Shown one piece after another: positions 52,845-62,310 of a stretch of DNA of 64,000 nt. This DNA comes from Lentisalinibacter sp964427415 (GTDB lineage: Bacteria > Pseudomonadota > Gammaproteobacteria > Steroidobacterales > Woeseiaceae): positions 3,743 to 67,742 of the forward strand of contig CAYRUH010000019.1 of the NCBI GenBank assembly GCA_964427415.1, in the 5' to 3' direction. The notes beneath the pieces were generated by a model. It ran no database searches, was not told the DNA's origin, and saw only the letters and a list, made by a program, of their open reading frames with translations. Within the stretch, counting starts at the first letter, position 1. Every line of letters begins with the position of its first letter. The position numbers and the translations under genes were made by a program.

Positions 52845-53639
52845 TTAATCCTTCGGCGGCAGCGGGAAGAACGCGCTGGTGCGACGCACGTACTCCTCGT
52901 ACTTGGGCTTGGTCTTCTTCAGCGAGCGCTCCAGCAGGCTCACGCCGCTCACTTTCAACAGCAGCCAGGTCATGGCGACCGGAGCATAGACCGTCCACAG
53001 ACCCACCGGATTCTCGCAGGCGGTGACGAACAGGCCCCACCACAGGCAGGCATTGCCGAAGTAGTTCGGATGGCGGGTGTAGCGCCACAGGCCACGGTTC
53101 ATGACCTGGCCCTCGTTGGCGGGGTCGGCCTTGAATCGGGCCAGCTGCCAGTCGCCGACGGCCTCGAACAGGAAGCCGATCAGCCACAGGGCAGCACCGA
53201 TGGCTGCGACGATGCCGAGTTCGGCGGGCTTGTCATACACCTGGCCCACCTGCACCGGCATGGAGATCAGCCACATCAGCACTCCCTGCAGCAGGAACAC
53301 CTTGAACAGGCTGGCGGTGACGAAGTTGCCGCCGGCGGCCTCGGTCTTCTGCCGCATCCTGCGGTAGCGGGGGTCCTCGCCGTGGCCGATATTGCGCCAG
53401 GCGAGATACAGCCCTAGCCGCGCCGCCCAGATGACCGTCAGCGCCGTCAGCAGGTTCTGTCGCGCGGGCGCGCCATCGGCCAGGAACCAGGCGACCACGG
53501 CGATGATGCCGAAACCCGGGCCCCAGAAAATATCCACGATGCTGGCGTTCTTCAGCGGTATGCTGAGCAGCCACAGAATGAATACACAGACGAGGGCGAC
53601 GATGAGGGTCGTGCCGAGGACGAGTGACAGTTCCTGCAT
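52845..53639 (-). CDS. DUF1295 / steroid 5-alpha-reductase-like membrane protein
   Basis: A 264-residue integral membrane protein from ATG 53639 with about six helices. Motifs of the DUF1295/ICMT-like fold: NASIVDIFWGPGFG, ARLGLYLAWRNIGHGEDPRY, QVMNRGLWRYTRHPNYFGNA and the C-terminal PKYEEYVRRTSAFFPLPPK. RYTRHPNYFG is the conserved nucleotide/substrate region shared with isoprenylcysteine methyltransferases and 5-alpha reductases. The actual reaction is not established. The first 20 residues form a hydrophobic helix. Confidence 0.85.
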   Translation of the reverse strand: MQELSLVLGTTLIVALVCVFILWLLSIPLKNASIVDIFWGPGFGIIAVVAWFLADGAPARQNLLTALTVIWAARLGLYLAWRNIGHGEDPRYRRMRQKTEAAGGNFVTASLFKVFLLQGVLMWLISMPVQVGQVYDKPAELGIVAAIGAALWLIGFLFEAVGDWQLARFKADPANEGQVMNRGLWRYTRHPNYFGNACLWWGLFVTACENPVGLWTVYAPVAMTWLLLKVSGVSLLERSLKKTKPKYEEYVRRTSAFFPLPPKD

Positions 53640-53762
53640 GGATGACGGCTCCTTGGTGCCGGGACGAGCGGGTTGCCGCAAGGTCTTTCGCGTCGCGGTT
53701 GCTGCCGGACGCAGCCGGCAGCGTAGCAGTTTCCGCGCCGTGACGTCCCGGCAGGCGATGGC

Positions 53763-54761
53763 ATGACGGCGGAGCGTGAGCCTGACGTTGCGACCATCGA
53801 GGTTGCCGCCGCACGCATCGCGGGCGTGGCCCTGCAGACGCCCCTGCTGGAATCGCCGGCGCTGAACGAGCGGGCCGGCGGGCGCGTACTGCTGAAGCCC
53901 GAGTGCCTGCAGCGAACGGGTTCGTTCAAGATTCGCGGTGCCTACAACCGCCTCGCGCAGATCCCGGAGGAGGCGCGTCCGCGCGGCGTGGTGGCCTGGT
54001 CGTCCGGTAATCACGCCCAGGGCGTGGCGGAGGCGGCGCGGCTGCTCGGCATGCGGGCGACGATCGTCATGCCGGACGACGCGCCGCGACGCAAGGCGGA
54101 GGCGACGCGGCGTCTCGGCGCGGAGATCCGCTTCTACGACCGTTATCGGGAGGACCGCGAGGCGATCGGCCGTGCGATCGCCGAGGAGCACGGCGCGACG
54201 CTGGTGCCGTCCTACGACGACTACGCGGTGATCGCCGGCCAGGGCACCGTGGGATTCGAGATCTGTCGACAGGCCCGGGCACTCGGTGCCGTGCCGGACC
54301 GCATCCTGGTGTGCTGCGGCGGAGGGGGACTCAGCGCCGGTATTGCGCTGGCGGCCGAGTCGCTGGCGCCGACGGCGGAGATCTGGGCTGTCGAGCCCGC
54401 CGCCTTCGACGACACGGCCCGCTCGTTCGCCAGCGGCCGGCGCGAAAGCGTGTCGCCGGAGGCCCGGTCGGTCTGCGATGCCCTGCTCACGCCCTCGCCG
54501 GGCCGGCTCACCCTGCCGGTGCTGCAGCGCCGGCTCGCGGGCGTCCTGACGGTTACCGACGACGAGGCCGTCGGCGCCATGCGCCACGCTTTCGAGGAGC
54601 TGCACCTGGTGCTGGAGCCTGGCGGCGCCGTTGCGCTTGCTGCGCTTCTCGCCGGCAAGGTCGAGAGCGCGGGTACCACCGTGGTGGTGCTCTCCGGCGG
54701 CAACGTGGCCGCCGACGAGTTCTGCCGTCTCACCGGCGGCGGTGGCGGGGAGCCGGCGTGA
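53763..54761 (+). CDS. Threonine/serine dehydratase (PLP fold-type II)
   Basis: A 332-residue PLP enzyme. The Schiff-base Lys lies in RTGSFKIRGAYN, the carboxylate loop in WSSGNHAQGVA, the phosphate-binding glycine loop in LVCCGGGGLSAG, and the PLP-pyridine Ser in VVLSGGNVA. The length lacks the regulatory ACT domains of biosynthetic IlvA, so it belongs to the catabolic threonine deaminase/serine racemase group. It converts threonine to 2-oxobutyrate or serine to pyruvate (or racemises serine). It may supply the acetolactate synthase genes nearby with 2-oxobutyrate; this is inference. Confidence 0.88.
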   Translation: MTAEREPDVATIEVAAARIAGVALQTPLLESPALNERAGGRVLLKPECLQRTGSFKIRGAYNRLAQIPEEARPRGVVAWSSGNHAQGVAEAARLLGMRATIVMPDDAPRRKAEATRRLGAEIRFYDRYREDREAIGRAIAEEHGATLVPSYDDYAVIAGQGTVGFEICRQARALGAVPDRILVCCGGGGLSAGIALAAESLAPTAEIWAVEPAAFDDTARSFASGRRESVSPEARSVCDALLTPSPGRLTLPVLQRRLAGVLTVTDDEAVGAMRHAFEELHLVLEPGGAVALAALLAGKVESAGTTVVVLSGGNVAADEFCRLTGGGGGEPA

Positions 54762-54828
54762 TAAGCTTGGAGCGCCAGCGCTGGAGCGACCGGCGGGCGA
54801 CGCGGGAACAGCGATAAGGAGAACAGGA

Positions 54829-55797
54829 ATGCACGTGAACCCGGCAACGATGATCGCGAGCGCCAATGGGAGGACAATGGTGAGGGCAAAGGAGATGGCC
54901 ACTGCAATGACGGCCGCACTACTGGTCTGGCTGACGGCGGCGCCCGCCGCGCAGTCCGCCGGGATCGATTTGTCCACCGGCGAGGGCGCGGTGGCCGCCC
55001 AGCGCAAGATCATGTGTTCCCTCGAGGACGAGAAGCCGGTCTATTACTGGTGGTACGGCCGGGCCTACAGCCGCATCCCCGGCGAGGCGGACAAGCTGTT
55101 GTTTCTGGTGGAGGGCATGAACGTGCGCCAGTGCGGCACGATCACGGATCCCCGCAGAGGCGAGGGCTACCGGCTGGTCAGCCGCGAGATCCTGCTCTAC
55201 AAGGATCCGGAAACCGGTGAGGTGCTGGAGGAATGGGAGAACCCCTGGACCGGCGAGACCGTGGACGTGGTGCACGTGACCAACGACCCGGTGAACGGGC
55301 GCCCCACCTTTGAGCGCACCGCCGACGGCGAACCCTACCAGGTGGGCCTGTCGATGAAGAACAACGCCTGGTGGATGACGATCACGGTGCCGCTGTTCTA
55401 CCCGAACCCTCTCGGCGGCGACTACCAGCCCTATATCGGCGGCACCTATCACGCCACCGAGATGTTCAACTTCCTGGGCGATATCGACGACCTGGTGGAC
55501 GCCGGCAAGGATACCGCCGACGTGCGTGTGGGCTGGGTACGCCGTTCCCAGTGGCTGCCCTGGATGAAGATGGGTGGCCGCCACGGCGATATCTACATGC
55601 ATACGGCGGGACTCAAGATCAACGGCTACGACGAACTCTCGGAGACCATGAAGACGCAGATCGAGGAGAACTACCCGATCTATCGCGAGCCGCCGCCGGT
55701 AGACGACGACCGGCGCAACGTCACCAGCTGGTCGTACTTCCGCAGCCTGATGGAGCAGCGCCGCGAAGTGCGCGAGGAAGCGGAGTCCCGCCACTGA
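54829..55797 (+). CDS. DUF1838 family exported protein
   Basis: A 322-residue protein with ATAAGGAG upstream of ATG 54829. A signal peptide (about residues 24-43, MTAALLVWLTAAPAAQSAG) is present. The body matches DUF1838: RGEGYRLVSREILLYKDPETG (in parts), EWENPWTGETVDVVHVTNDPV and MHTAGLKINGYDELSE. Family members are of unknown activity, often beside aldehyde or aromatic-compound catabolism genes; here an aldehyde dehydrogenase follows after 22 nt, probably co-transcribed. Confidence 0.8.
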   Translation: MHVNPATMIASANGRTMVRAKEMATAMTAALLVWLTAAPAAQSAGIDLSTGEGAVAAQRKIMCSLEDEKPVYYWWYGRAYSRIPGEADKLLFLVEGMNVRQCGTITDPRRGEGYRLVSREILLYKDPETGEVLEEWENPWTGETVDVVHVTNDPVNGRPTFERTADGEPYQVGLSMKNNAWWMTITVPLFYPNPLGGDYQPYIGGTYHATEMFNFLGDIDDLVDAGKDTADVRVGWVRRSQWLPWMKMGGRHGDIYMHTAGLKINGYDELSETMKTQIEENYPIYREPPPVDDDRRNVTSWSYFRSLMEQRREVREEAESRH

Positions 55798-55819
55798 TCT
55801 GCCGACGGGTCAGGCTGCC

Positions 55820-57256
55820 ATGAGCGGCGAGCGCCTGCTCGACGTCCGCAATCCGCGCACCGGCGAGTACGATTACCGGATCGCGGCGGCCGGCGGTGAG
55901 ACCGTCGCTGCCGCCGCGGCTCGCCTGCGGGCGGGTCAGCCCGACTGGGCGGCGCGCCCGCCGGAGCAACGTATCGCCGTCCTCCGGGAGTGGATCGCGG
56001 CGGTATCCCGCCAGCGGCAAGAGTTGCTCGACGCCCTGGTCGCAGACACCGGTCGCTATTTCGTCTCCCTCGCGGAGATCGCCGGTCTCGCCGGTACGCT
56101 CGAGCGCTGGTCGCGGCTGGCACCGGAGATACTGGCCGAGCCCCTGCAGACGTCTTCGGTGCCCGGCATCACCTATCGCATCCAGCTGGTGCCAATGCCG
56201 ATGGTGGGCGCCATCAGTCCCTGGAACTTCCCGCTAACGCTGTCGCTCATCGACGCCATACCGGCGCTGATTGCAGGCTGTGCGGTGCTGGTGAAGCCGA
56301 GCGAGGTGACGCCGCGCTTCGTCGCGCCGCTCGCCGCGGCGCTGGCGGAGGTGCCGGAGCTCGATGCCGTACTCGGCTTCGTGCAGGGCGACGGGGCCAC
56401 CGGCGCGGCGCTGATCGAGAACGTTGACGCGGTGTGCTTCACCGGTAGCGTGGCCACCGGCCGCAAGGTGGGCGCGGCGGCGGCCGCACGCTTCATCCCC
56501 GCCTTCCTGGAGCTCGGCGGCAAGGACCCCATGATCGTGCTGGCGAGCGCCGACCCGAAGCAGGCGGCGGCCACGGCGCTGAGAGCGTCGGTGACGGCGA
56601 CCGGGCAGGCCTGTCAGTCCGTCGAGCGCGTGTACGTCGCGCGGGAGATCTGCGACGAGTTCGTGACGGAACTGGTTGCCGCGGCCGAACGCGTGCAGCT
56701 GAACTGGCCCGACATCCACGAAGGCCACATCGGTCCCCTGATCTTCGACCGGCAGGCGGAGACCATCCGCACGCAGCTTGACGATGCGGTGGCGCAGGGC
56801 GCGCGCATCCGCGCGGGCGGCGAGATCGAGACCCACGGCGGGGGCCTGTGGATACGCCCGACGGTGGTCACCGGTGTCGATCACGGCATGGCGCTGATGC
56901 GCGAGGAGACGTTCGGACCGGTGATCCCGGTGATGCCGTTCGACACGGTGGAGGAGGCGGTCGCGCTCGCCAACGACAGCGAGTTCGGCCTCTCCGCCGC
57001 GGTGCTGGCGGGCAGCCTGGAGGAGGCCGAGGCGGTCGGCCGACATCTCGATGCCGGCGCCGTGAGCCTCAATGACGGAGCGCTGACCGCCCAGTTCTAC
57101 GAGGCGGAGAAGGACTCTTTCAAGTGCTCGGGCCTGGGCGGTTCACGGATGGGCCCGGCCGGCATGCGGCGCTTCCTGCGCCGGCGTGCGCTGATACGCC
57201 GGGAGAACGCGCCGGCCACCATCGAGGCGCTGGCCGAGCGCCACGGCCGACCCTGA
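55820..57256 (+). CDS. Aldehyde dehydrogenase family protein
   Basis: A 478-residue NAD(P)-dependent aldehyde dehydrogenase. Motifs: PWNFPLTLSLIDAIPALIAG, VKPSEVTP, FTGSVATGRKVGAAAA (cofactor), general-base Glu in FLELGGKDPMIVL and the catalytic Cys in TGQACQSVERVYV; the C-terminus has the EETFGPVIPV-type loop. It oxidises an aldehyde to the acid. It is 22 nt downstream of the DUF1838 gene. Substrate unknown. Confidence 0.92.
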   Translation: MSGERLLDVRNPRTGEYDYRIAAAGGETVAAAAARLRAGQPDWAARPPEQRIAVLREWIAAVSRQRQELLDALVADTGRYFVSLAEIAGLAGTLERWSRLAPEILAEPLQTSSVPGITYRIQLVPMPMVGAISPWNFPLTLSLIDAIPALIAGCAVLVKPSEVTPRFVAPLAAALAEVPELDAVLGFVQGDGATGAALIENVDAVCFTGSVATGRKVGAAAAARFIPAFLELGGKDPMIVLASADPKQAAATALRASVTATGQACQSVERVYVAREICDEFVTELVAAAERVQLNWPDIHEGHIGPLIFDRQAETIRTQLDDAVAQGARIRAGGEIETHGGGLWIRPTVVTGVDHGMALMREETFGPVIPVMPFDTVEEAVALANDSEFGLSAAVLAGSLEEAEAVGRHLDAGAVSLNDGALTAQFYEAEKDSFKCSGLGGSRMGPAGMRRFLRRRALIRRENAPATIEALAERHGRP

Positions 57257-57291
57257 GGGCTGTGCCGCGCCGGGCACGCGGCAGCGCGCGC

Positions 57292-59142
57292 TCAGAACAT
57301 CTCGGACGGACCGGCCTCCCGCGAGCCCTGCTTGCTGCGGCTGGGGATGAAGTCGCCGGTGATCATCTCCGAATAGGGCATGCCGGGTCCGACCATCGGA
57401 AATACGCTGGCCTCCGGGTCGATGATGACCTCCAGGAACGCCGGGCCGGGGTACTCGATGAACTCGCGGATAATCTCGGGCACCTGCTGCTTGTTCTCCA
57501 GTCGCACCGCGTACTGGAAGCCGTCGGCCTGGGCCGCCTTGACGAAGTCCTTGCTGTGCAGGGACTTGTCGCTGGCTGAAAGCCGGCCCCGGTAGTAGAG
57601 GCGCTGCCACTGCTTCACCATGCCGTCGCCGTAGTTATTCAGCACCACCACCTTCACCGGTAGCTCGTAGGTGGTCACCGTCTCCAGCTCGCCGAGATTC
57701 ATGCGGATGCTGGCGTCGCCGTCGATGTCGATGACGAGCCGGTCGCGGCGAGCGAACTGTGCCCCCACGGCCGCCGGCAGACCGAAGCCCATCGTGCCCA
57801 TGCTGCCGGAGGTGAGCCAGAGGCGCGGCGCCTTGAAGTCAAAATACTGGGCCGCCCACATCTGATGCTGGCCGACGCCGGTGGAGATGATGGCCTCGCC
57901 GCCCGTGAGACGGTTGATCTCCTCGATGACGTACTGGGGCTGGATCAGTTTGCTCGCCCGGTCGTAGTTGAGCGCATAGGTCTTCTTCAGGCCGGCGATC
58001 TCGCCGTGCCAGGTCGAGAAGTCCTTGTCGAAGCCGATGCGCCGGCCGTAGGCGGAGAGCTTGCGCAGGCTGGAGACCAGCTCACCGATGTAGTGCCAGT
58101 GCACGCTCTTCACCTTGCCGATCTCCGACGGGTCGACGTCGAAGTGGGCGATATGGCGGGCATTGGGAGCAAACTTCTTGGGGACCCCGGCCACCCGGTC
58201 GTCGAAGCGGGCGCCCACGGCGATGAGGAAGTCGCAGTCTTCCACGGCGTAGTTGGCGAAGGCCGTGCCATGCATGCCGAGCATGTGCAGCGACAGGGGC
58301 TGCGTCGTGTCAGCCGCGCCGATACCCATCAGCGTGGTGGTCACGGGGATGGTGTACTGGTCGGCGAATTCGCGCAAAGCGTCGGTGCCGTTCGAGTTGA
58401 CGACGCCGCCGCCCGCGTAGATGAGCGGACGCTCCGCCTCGGCAAGCATGCGGTAGAAGCTCTCGCACTGCTGGGCGGACAGCGAATCGCTCATGGCGGC
58501 CTGGAGTCGGCGCCGATAGCCCGGCACGGGCAGGGAGCCGCCGCCGCGGAAGGTACCCTCCCAGTTCTGCACGTCCTTCGGGAGGTCCACGACCACCGGG
58601 CCGGGCCGGCCGGTGCGGGCGATCTCGAAGGCGGTGCGCATGGTGGCTTCGAGGCGCTCCGGGTCCGTCACCAGGAACACGTGCTTGGCCACGGCGCCCA
58701 TGATAGCGGCCACCGGCGCCTCCTGGAATCCGTCGCTGCCGATGGCGCCCGTTGGCACCTGGCCGGTGAGCACGACGATGGGTACCGAGTCAGCCATGCA
58801 GTCGCGCACCGGCGTCACCGTGTTGGTCGCCCCCGGGCCGGAGGTCACCATGACCACGCCCACCTTGCCGCTGGCCCGCGCGTAGCCGGCCGCCATGAAG
58901 CCTGCGCCCTGTTCGTTCGCCGGCACGACCAGCGGCATGGGGGAGCGTCCGTCCTCATCCCGGTGTTCGTCGTTGTAGCGGAACACGGCGTCATAGGTCG
59001 GCAGTATCGCGCCGCCGCTGTAGCCGAAGATCGTGTCCACGCCCTCGTCCACGAGTACCTGCACGATGATGTCCGCGCCGGTCATGGACTTGCCCGCCAG
59101 CGGGTGGGCAGGTGCGGCTGTGGTTTCGCTGATCTCGCTCAT
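57292..59142 (-). CDS. ilvB: Acetolactate synthase large (catalytic) subunit
   Basis: A 616-residue ThDP-dependent enzyme from ATG 59142; 46 more upstream codons are open but unlike the family. It condenses two pyruvates (or pyruvate and 2-oxobutyrate), the first step of branched-chain amino acid synthesis. Motifs: IFGYSGGAILPTYDAVF, the active-site Glu region (NEQGAGFMAAGYARA), FAD-domain GVGQHQMWAAQYF and the ThDP/Mg motif DIDGDASIRMNLGELETV with NNYGDGMVKQW. It is unusual that the small subunit gene is divergent rather than downstream. Confidence 0.95.
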   Translation of the reverse strand: MSEISETTAAPAHPLAGKSMTGADIIVQVLVDEGVDTIFGYSGGAILPTYDAVFRYNDEHRDEDGRSPMPLVVPANEQGAGFMAAGYARASGKVGVVMVTSGPGATNTVTPVRDCMADSVPIVVLTGQVPTGAIGSDGFQEAPVAAIMGAVAKHVFLVTDPERLEATMRTAFEIARTGRPGPVVVDLPKDVQNWEGTFRGGGSLPVPGYRRRLQAAMSDSLSAQQCESFYRMLAEAERPLIYAGGGVVNSNGTDALREFADQYTIPVTTTLMGIGAADTTQPLSLHMLGMHGTAFANYAVEDCDFLIAVGARFDDRVAGVPKKFAPNARHIAHFDVDPSEIGKVKSVHWHYIGELVSSLRKLSAYGRRIGFDKDFSTWHGEIAGLKKTYALNYDRASKLIQPQYVIEEINRLTGGEAIISTGVGQHQMWAAQYFDFKAPRLWLTSGSMGTMGFGLPAAVGAQFARRDRLVIDIDGDASIRMNLGELETVTTYELPVKVVVLNNYGDGMVKQWQRLYYRGRLSASDKSLHSKDFVKAAQADGFQYAVRLENKQQVPEIIREFIEYPGPAFLEVIIDPEASVFPMVGPGMPYSEMITGDFIPSRSKQGSREAGPSEMF

Positions 59143-59313
59143 GGCAACTCGCTCGCGGTATCGCGCTGGGGGCTGCGACAGGCCGCAACTCCGGGGACGG
59201 TGGAAAATCAAGGATTCAATCGAGTCTCGGACAATTCCTTGTGCATTGCAATAGGCGGGAATAAGCGCCACTATCATCACGTTACGTCACTCTCGCCACG
59301 GGACCGCCGGATC

Positions 59314-59832
59314 ATGCGACACGTCATCTCCGTACTGATGCAAAACGAGGTGGGGGCACTGACCCGTCTCACGGGCATGTTCTCCACGCGCGGCTACAAC
59401 ATCGAATCGCTGAACGTGGCGCCCACCGACGATCCGACGTTGTCCCGCCTCACGGTGGTCTCCAGCGGTTCCGACGCGGTCATCGCGCAGATCGTGAATC
59501 AGATGGGCAAGCTGATCGACGTGGTCAACATTCACGATATGACGCTGGGCGAGCACTTCGAGCGGGACTTGTTGCTGTTGAAACTGAAGGTACCCACCGG
59601 CGCTTATGAAGAGCTGCGCGGGCTGGTCGATGCGGCGGGCGCACGCGTCCTCGACGACTCCCAGACCAGCTTCACCGTGGAGCTGACCGCCAGGGTGGAG
59701 GCGGTGCAGGATTTCATGGACCGCGCCGCCGGCATCGCGCGGATCATCGCCGTGGTGCGCAGCGGCGCGCTGGCCATGTCCCGGGGCGAGCAGGTGCTGG
59801 CCCACGAGTCCGGCCTGCGGGAAAGCGCCTGA
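59314..59832 (+). CDS. ilvN: Acetolactate synthase small (regulatory) subunit
   Basis: A 172-residue protein with an N-terminal ACT domain (HVISVLMQNEVGALTRLTGMF, then RGYNIESLNVAPT), the C-terminal ALS_ss domain (ELTARVEAVQDFMD, then GIARIIAVVRSGALAMSRG). It confers valine feedback inhibition on IlvB. ATG 59314 is the start; the longer upstream frame is antisense to ilvB. It is divergent from ilvB with 171 nt between, and runs into proB after 19 nt. Confidence 0.95.
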   Translation: MRHVISVLMQNEVGALTRLTGMFSTRGYNIESLNVAPTDDPTLSRLTVVSSGSDAVIAQIVNQMGKLIDVVNIHDMTLGEHFERDLLLLKLKVPTGAYEELRGLVDAAGARVLDDSQTSFTVELTARVEAVQDFMDRAAGIARIIAVVRSGALAMSRGEQVLAHESGLRESA

Positions 59833-59851
59833 GACCGTCGGGGCCGAAGCC

Positions 59852-61009
59852 GTGAGTTCGCGGGGCAGACCGGGGGACTACCGGCGGCTGGTGGTCAAGA
59901 TCGGCTCGGCGCTGCTGACCGGGCAGGACGGTGCGCTCGACCGGGACTGGCTGGCGGCGTTGGCAGCCGATCTGGCGGCACTTCGCGCCGAAGGACACCA
60001 GTTGCTGGTGGTCTCTTCCGGCGCCGTGGCGCTCGGCAGCGCGCCCCTCGGACTCGCACGCCGCCGGTCCCGACTGGAAGAACAGCAGGCGGCGGCGGCC
60101 GTGGGGCAGGTGCGGCTGGCCCATGCCTGGCAGTCGGTGATGGCGGGTCACGGTGTGACTGTGGCCCAGGTGCTGGTCACGCCGGACGACACCGAGGATC
60201 GGCGTCGGCACCTGAACGCCCGCGGCACGCTGGAGACATTGCTGGAACTCGGGGCCATGCCGGTGATCAACGAGAACGACACCGTCGCCACGGACGAGCT
60301 GCGTTACGGCGACAACGACCGCCTTGCCGCGCGTGTCGCACAGATGATCAGCGCGGACGGACTGCTGCTTCTTTCCGATATCGACGGTCTCTACACCGCC
60401 GATCCCGCCAGCGACGCGGGCGCCGAGCACATCCGGGAAGTCGAGCGTCTTACGCCGGAAATCGAGGCGATGGCCGGTCCGGGAGCTTCCCGCTGGGGCT
60501 CCGGCGGTATGCGCACCAAGCTCACTGCAGCCCGTATCGCGCTGGCGGCAGGCTGCGACATGATCATCGCCGACGGTCGGATGAGATCGCCGATCGCGGC
60601 GCTTGCCGCGGGGGCGCGCTCGACGCTGTTCCGGGCGGGCGCCAGTCCGGTGGCCGCGCGAAAGCGCTGGATAGCCGGCAGTCTGGAAGTGCGCGGCCGG
60701 CTGCTGCTGGACGCCGGTGCAGTGGCCGCGCTGGTCCGTGGCGCCAGCCTCCTGCCGGTGGGTGTCGCGGCGGTGGAGGGGGAGTTCGCGCGGGGCGATA
60801 CCGTTGCGCTGGCCAATGCCGAAGGCACGGAGATCGGCCGCGGTATTATCGCCTACGGCGCGGAGGATGCGCGGCGCGTCCGCGGCAGGCGCTCGACAGA
60901 GATCGATCGGATATTCGGCTTCGCCGGCCGCAGCGTGATGGTCCAGCGGGACGATCTGGTGCTGTTCCCGGCGGCGGACGACGGACGGAAAGACGAGGCG
61001 ACGGCATGA
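59852..61009 (+). CDS. proB: Glutamate 5-kinase
   Basis: A 385-residue kinase for the first step of proline synthesis. The amino-acid-kinase domain has LVVKIGSALLT, VVSSGAVALGS, INENDTVATDELRYGDND (in part) and WGSGGMRTKLTAARIAL. A PUA domain follows at about 290-375 (AGSLEVRGRLLLDAGA, then GRGIIAYGAEDARRV). Start is GTG 59852. It overlaps proA by 4 nt (ATGA). Confidence 0.95.
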   Translation: MSSRGRPGDYRRLVVKIGSALLTGQDGALDRDWLAALAADLAALRAEGHQLLVVSSGAVALGSAPLGLARRRSRLEEQQAAAAVGQVRLAHAWQSVMAGHGVTVAQVLVTPDDTEDRRRHLNARGTLETLLELGAMPVINENDTVATDELRYGDNDRLAARVAQMISADGLLLLSDIDGLYTADPASDAGAEHIREVERLTPEIEAMAGPGASRWGSGGMRTKLTAARIALAAGCDMIIADGRMRSPIAALAAGARSTLFRAGASPVAARKRWIAGSLEVRGRLLLDAGAVAALVRGASLLPVGVAAVEGEFARGDTVALANAEGTEIGRGIIAYGAEDARRVRGRRSTEIDRIFGFAGRSVMVQRDDLVLFPAADDGRKDEATA

Positions 61010-62310
61010 CCGATAGTGCGAAGGCGGGTGCGGACGTACGCGTACTCGAGGCGGAAGTCGACGCATTGATGGATGAGATGGGACGCGCGGCGCGCGCTGC
61101 CGCCAGCGAGCTGGCCCGTTCCACGGGCGAGCAGCGGGAGCAGGCGCTCAGGGCCGCGGCGGTGCACCTGCGCGGCTCGTTGGCCGACATCCTGGGCGCC
61201 AATGATCGGGACGTCGCGCTGGCCCGGGAGAAGGGTCTGTCCGCGGCGATGCTGGATCGGCTCGCGCTGGACGAGGGCCGGGTAGAGGCCATGGCGTCCG
61301 GCCTGGAGGCGATTGCCGGACTGCCGGACCCGGTCGGCCGGGTGATCGCCGCATGGGACCGGCCCAACGGTCTCACCATCCAGCGCGTGACCGTGCCGCT
61401 GGGCGTGATCGGCATCATCTACGAGAGCCGGCCCAACGTGACGGCGGACGCGGGCGGACTGTGTCTGCGCTCAGGTAACGCGGTGATCCTGCGCGGCGGC
61501 TCGGAGAGCTATCATTCCAGCCGGGCGATCCTCGCCAGCCTGACCGTGGGTCTCACTGCCGCCGATCTGCCGGAGGCGGTCATTCAGATGGTGCCCACCC
61601 GGGACCGGGCGGCGGTCGGGGCGCTGTTGTCGGGGCTGGACGGCTGCGTGGACGTAGTGGTGCCGCGCGGCGGCCGGAATCTGGTCGACCGGGTACAACA
61701 GGATGCCCGGGTGCCGGTCATCGGTCACCTTGAGGGCCTTTGCCACGTCTACGTGGACGCGAGTGCGGATCCGGACATGGCGGTGGCGGTCGTCGTCAAT
61801 TCCAAAATGCGGCGCACCGGGATATGCGGCGCGGCGGAGACGCTTCTGATCGACCGCGCAGTTGCGAGGGCGCTGCTGCCGCGCATCGGCGAGGCGCTCG
61901 CGCAGGCGGGCTGCCGGCTGCGGGGCGATGCCGAGGCCTGCCGGATTCTGGGTGACTGTGAGCTGGCGCAGGAGCAGGACTGGGGCACCGAGTATCTCGA
62001 CGCGGTGATCGCCATCCGCGTGGTGGCCGGCGTGGAGGGGGCCATCGGCCACATCCGCCGCTACGGCTCCGGGCACACGGAGGCCATCATCGCGGAAGCC
62101 CCGGCGCCGGTTGAGCGTTTCTTGGGCGAACTCGACAGCGCCATCCTGCTGCACAACGCCTCCACCCAGTTCGCCGACGGCGGCGAGTTCGGCATGGGCG
62201 CGGAGATCGGCATCGCCACCGGGCGCATCCACGCGCGCGGGCCCGTCGGCGCCGAGCAGCTCACGAGCTACAAGTACCTGGTGCGCGGCGACGGGCAGAT
62301 CCGGCCGTGA
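61006..62310 (+). CDS. proA: Glutamate-5-semialdehyde dehydrogenase (gamma-glutamyl phosphate reductase)
   Basis: A 434-residue NADPH-dependent reductase. Signatures: PLGVIGIIYESRPNVTADAG, LRSGNAVILRGGSE, the catalytic Cys in SKMRRTGICGAAETLLID and the C-terminal IGIATGRIHARGPVGAEQLT. It reduces gamma-glutamyl phosphate to the semialdehyde, the second proline step. Start and stop overlap proB and glpD by 4 nt each. Confidence 0.96.
   Translation: MTDSAKAGADVRVLEAEVDALMDEMGRAARAAASELARSTGEQREQALRAAAVHLRGSLADILGANDRDVALAREKGLSAAMLDRLALDEGRVEAMASGLEAIAGLPDPVGRVIAAWDRPNGLTIQRVTVPLGVIGIIYESRPNVTADAGGLCLRSGNAVILRGGSESYHSSRAILASLTVGLTAADLPEAVIQMVPTRDRAAVGALLSGLDGCVDVVVPRGGRNLVDRVQQDARVPVIGHLEGLCHVYVDASADPDMAVAVVVNSKMRRTGICGAAETLLIDRAVARALLPRIGEALAQAGCRLRGDAEACRILGDCELAQEQDWGTEYLDAVIAIRVVAGVEGAIGHIRRYGSGHTEAIIAEAPAPVERFLGELDSAILLHNASTQFADGGEFGMGAEIGIATGRIHARGPVGAEQLTSYKYLVRGDGQIRP

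Noticed and set aside
57865..59313. Open frame in front of ilvN on the plus strand
   Set aside because: Antisense to ilvB; His/Arg/Gly-rich composition; ATG 59314 gives the full IlvN.
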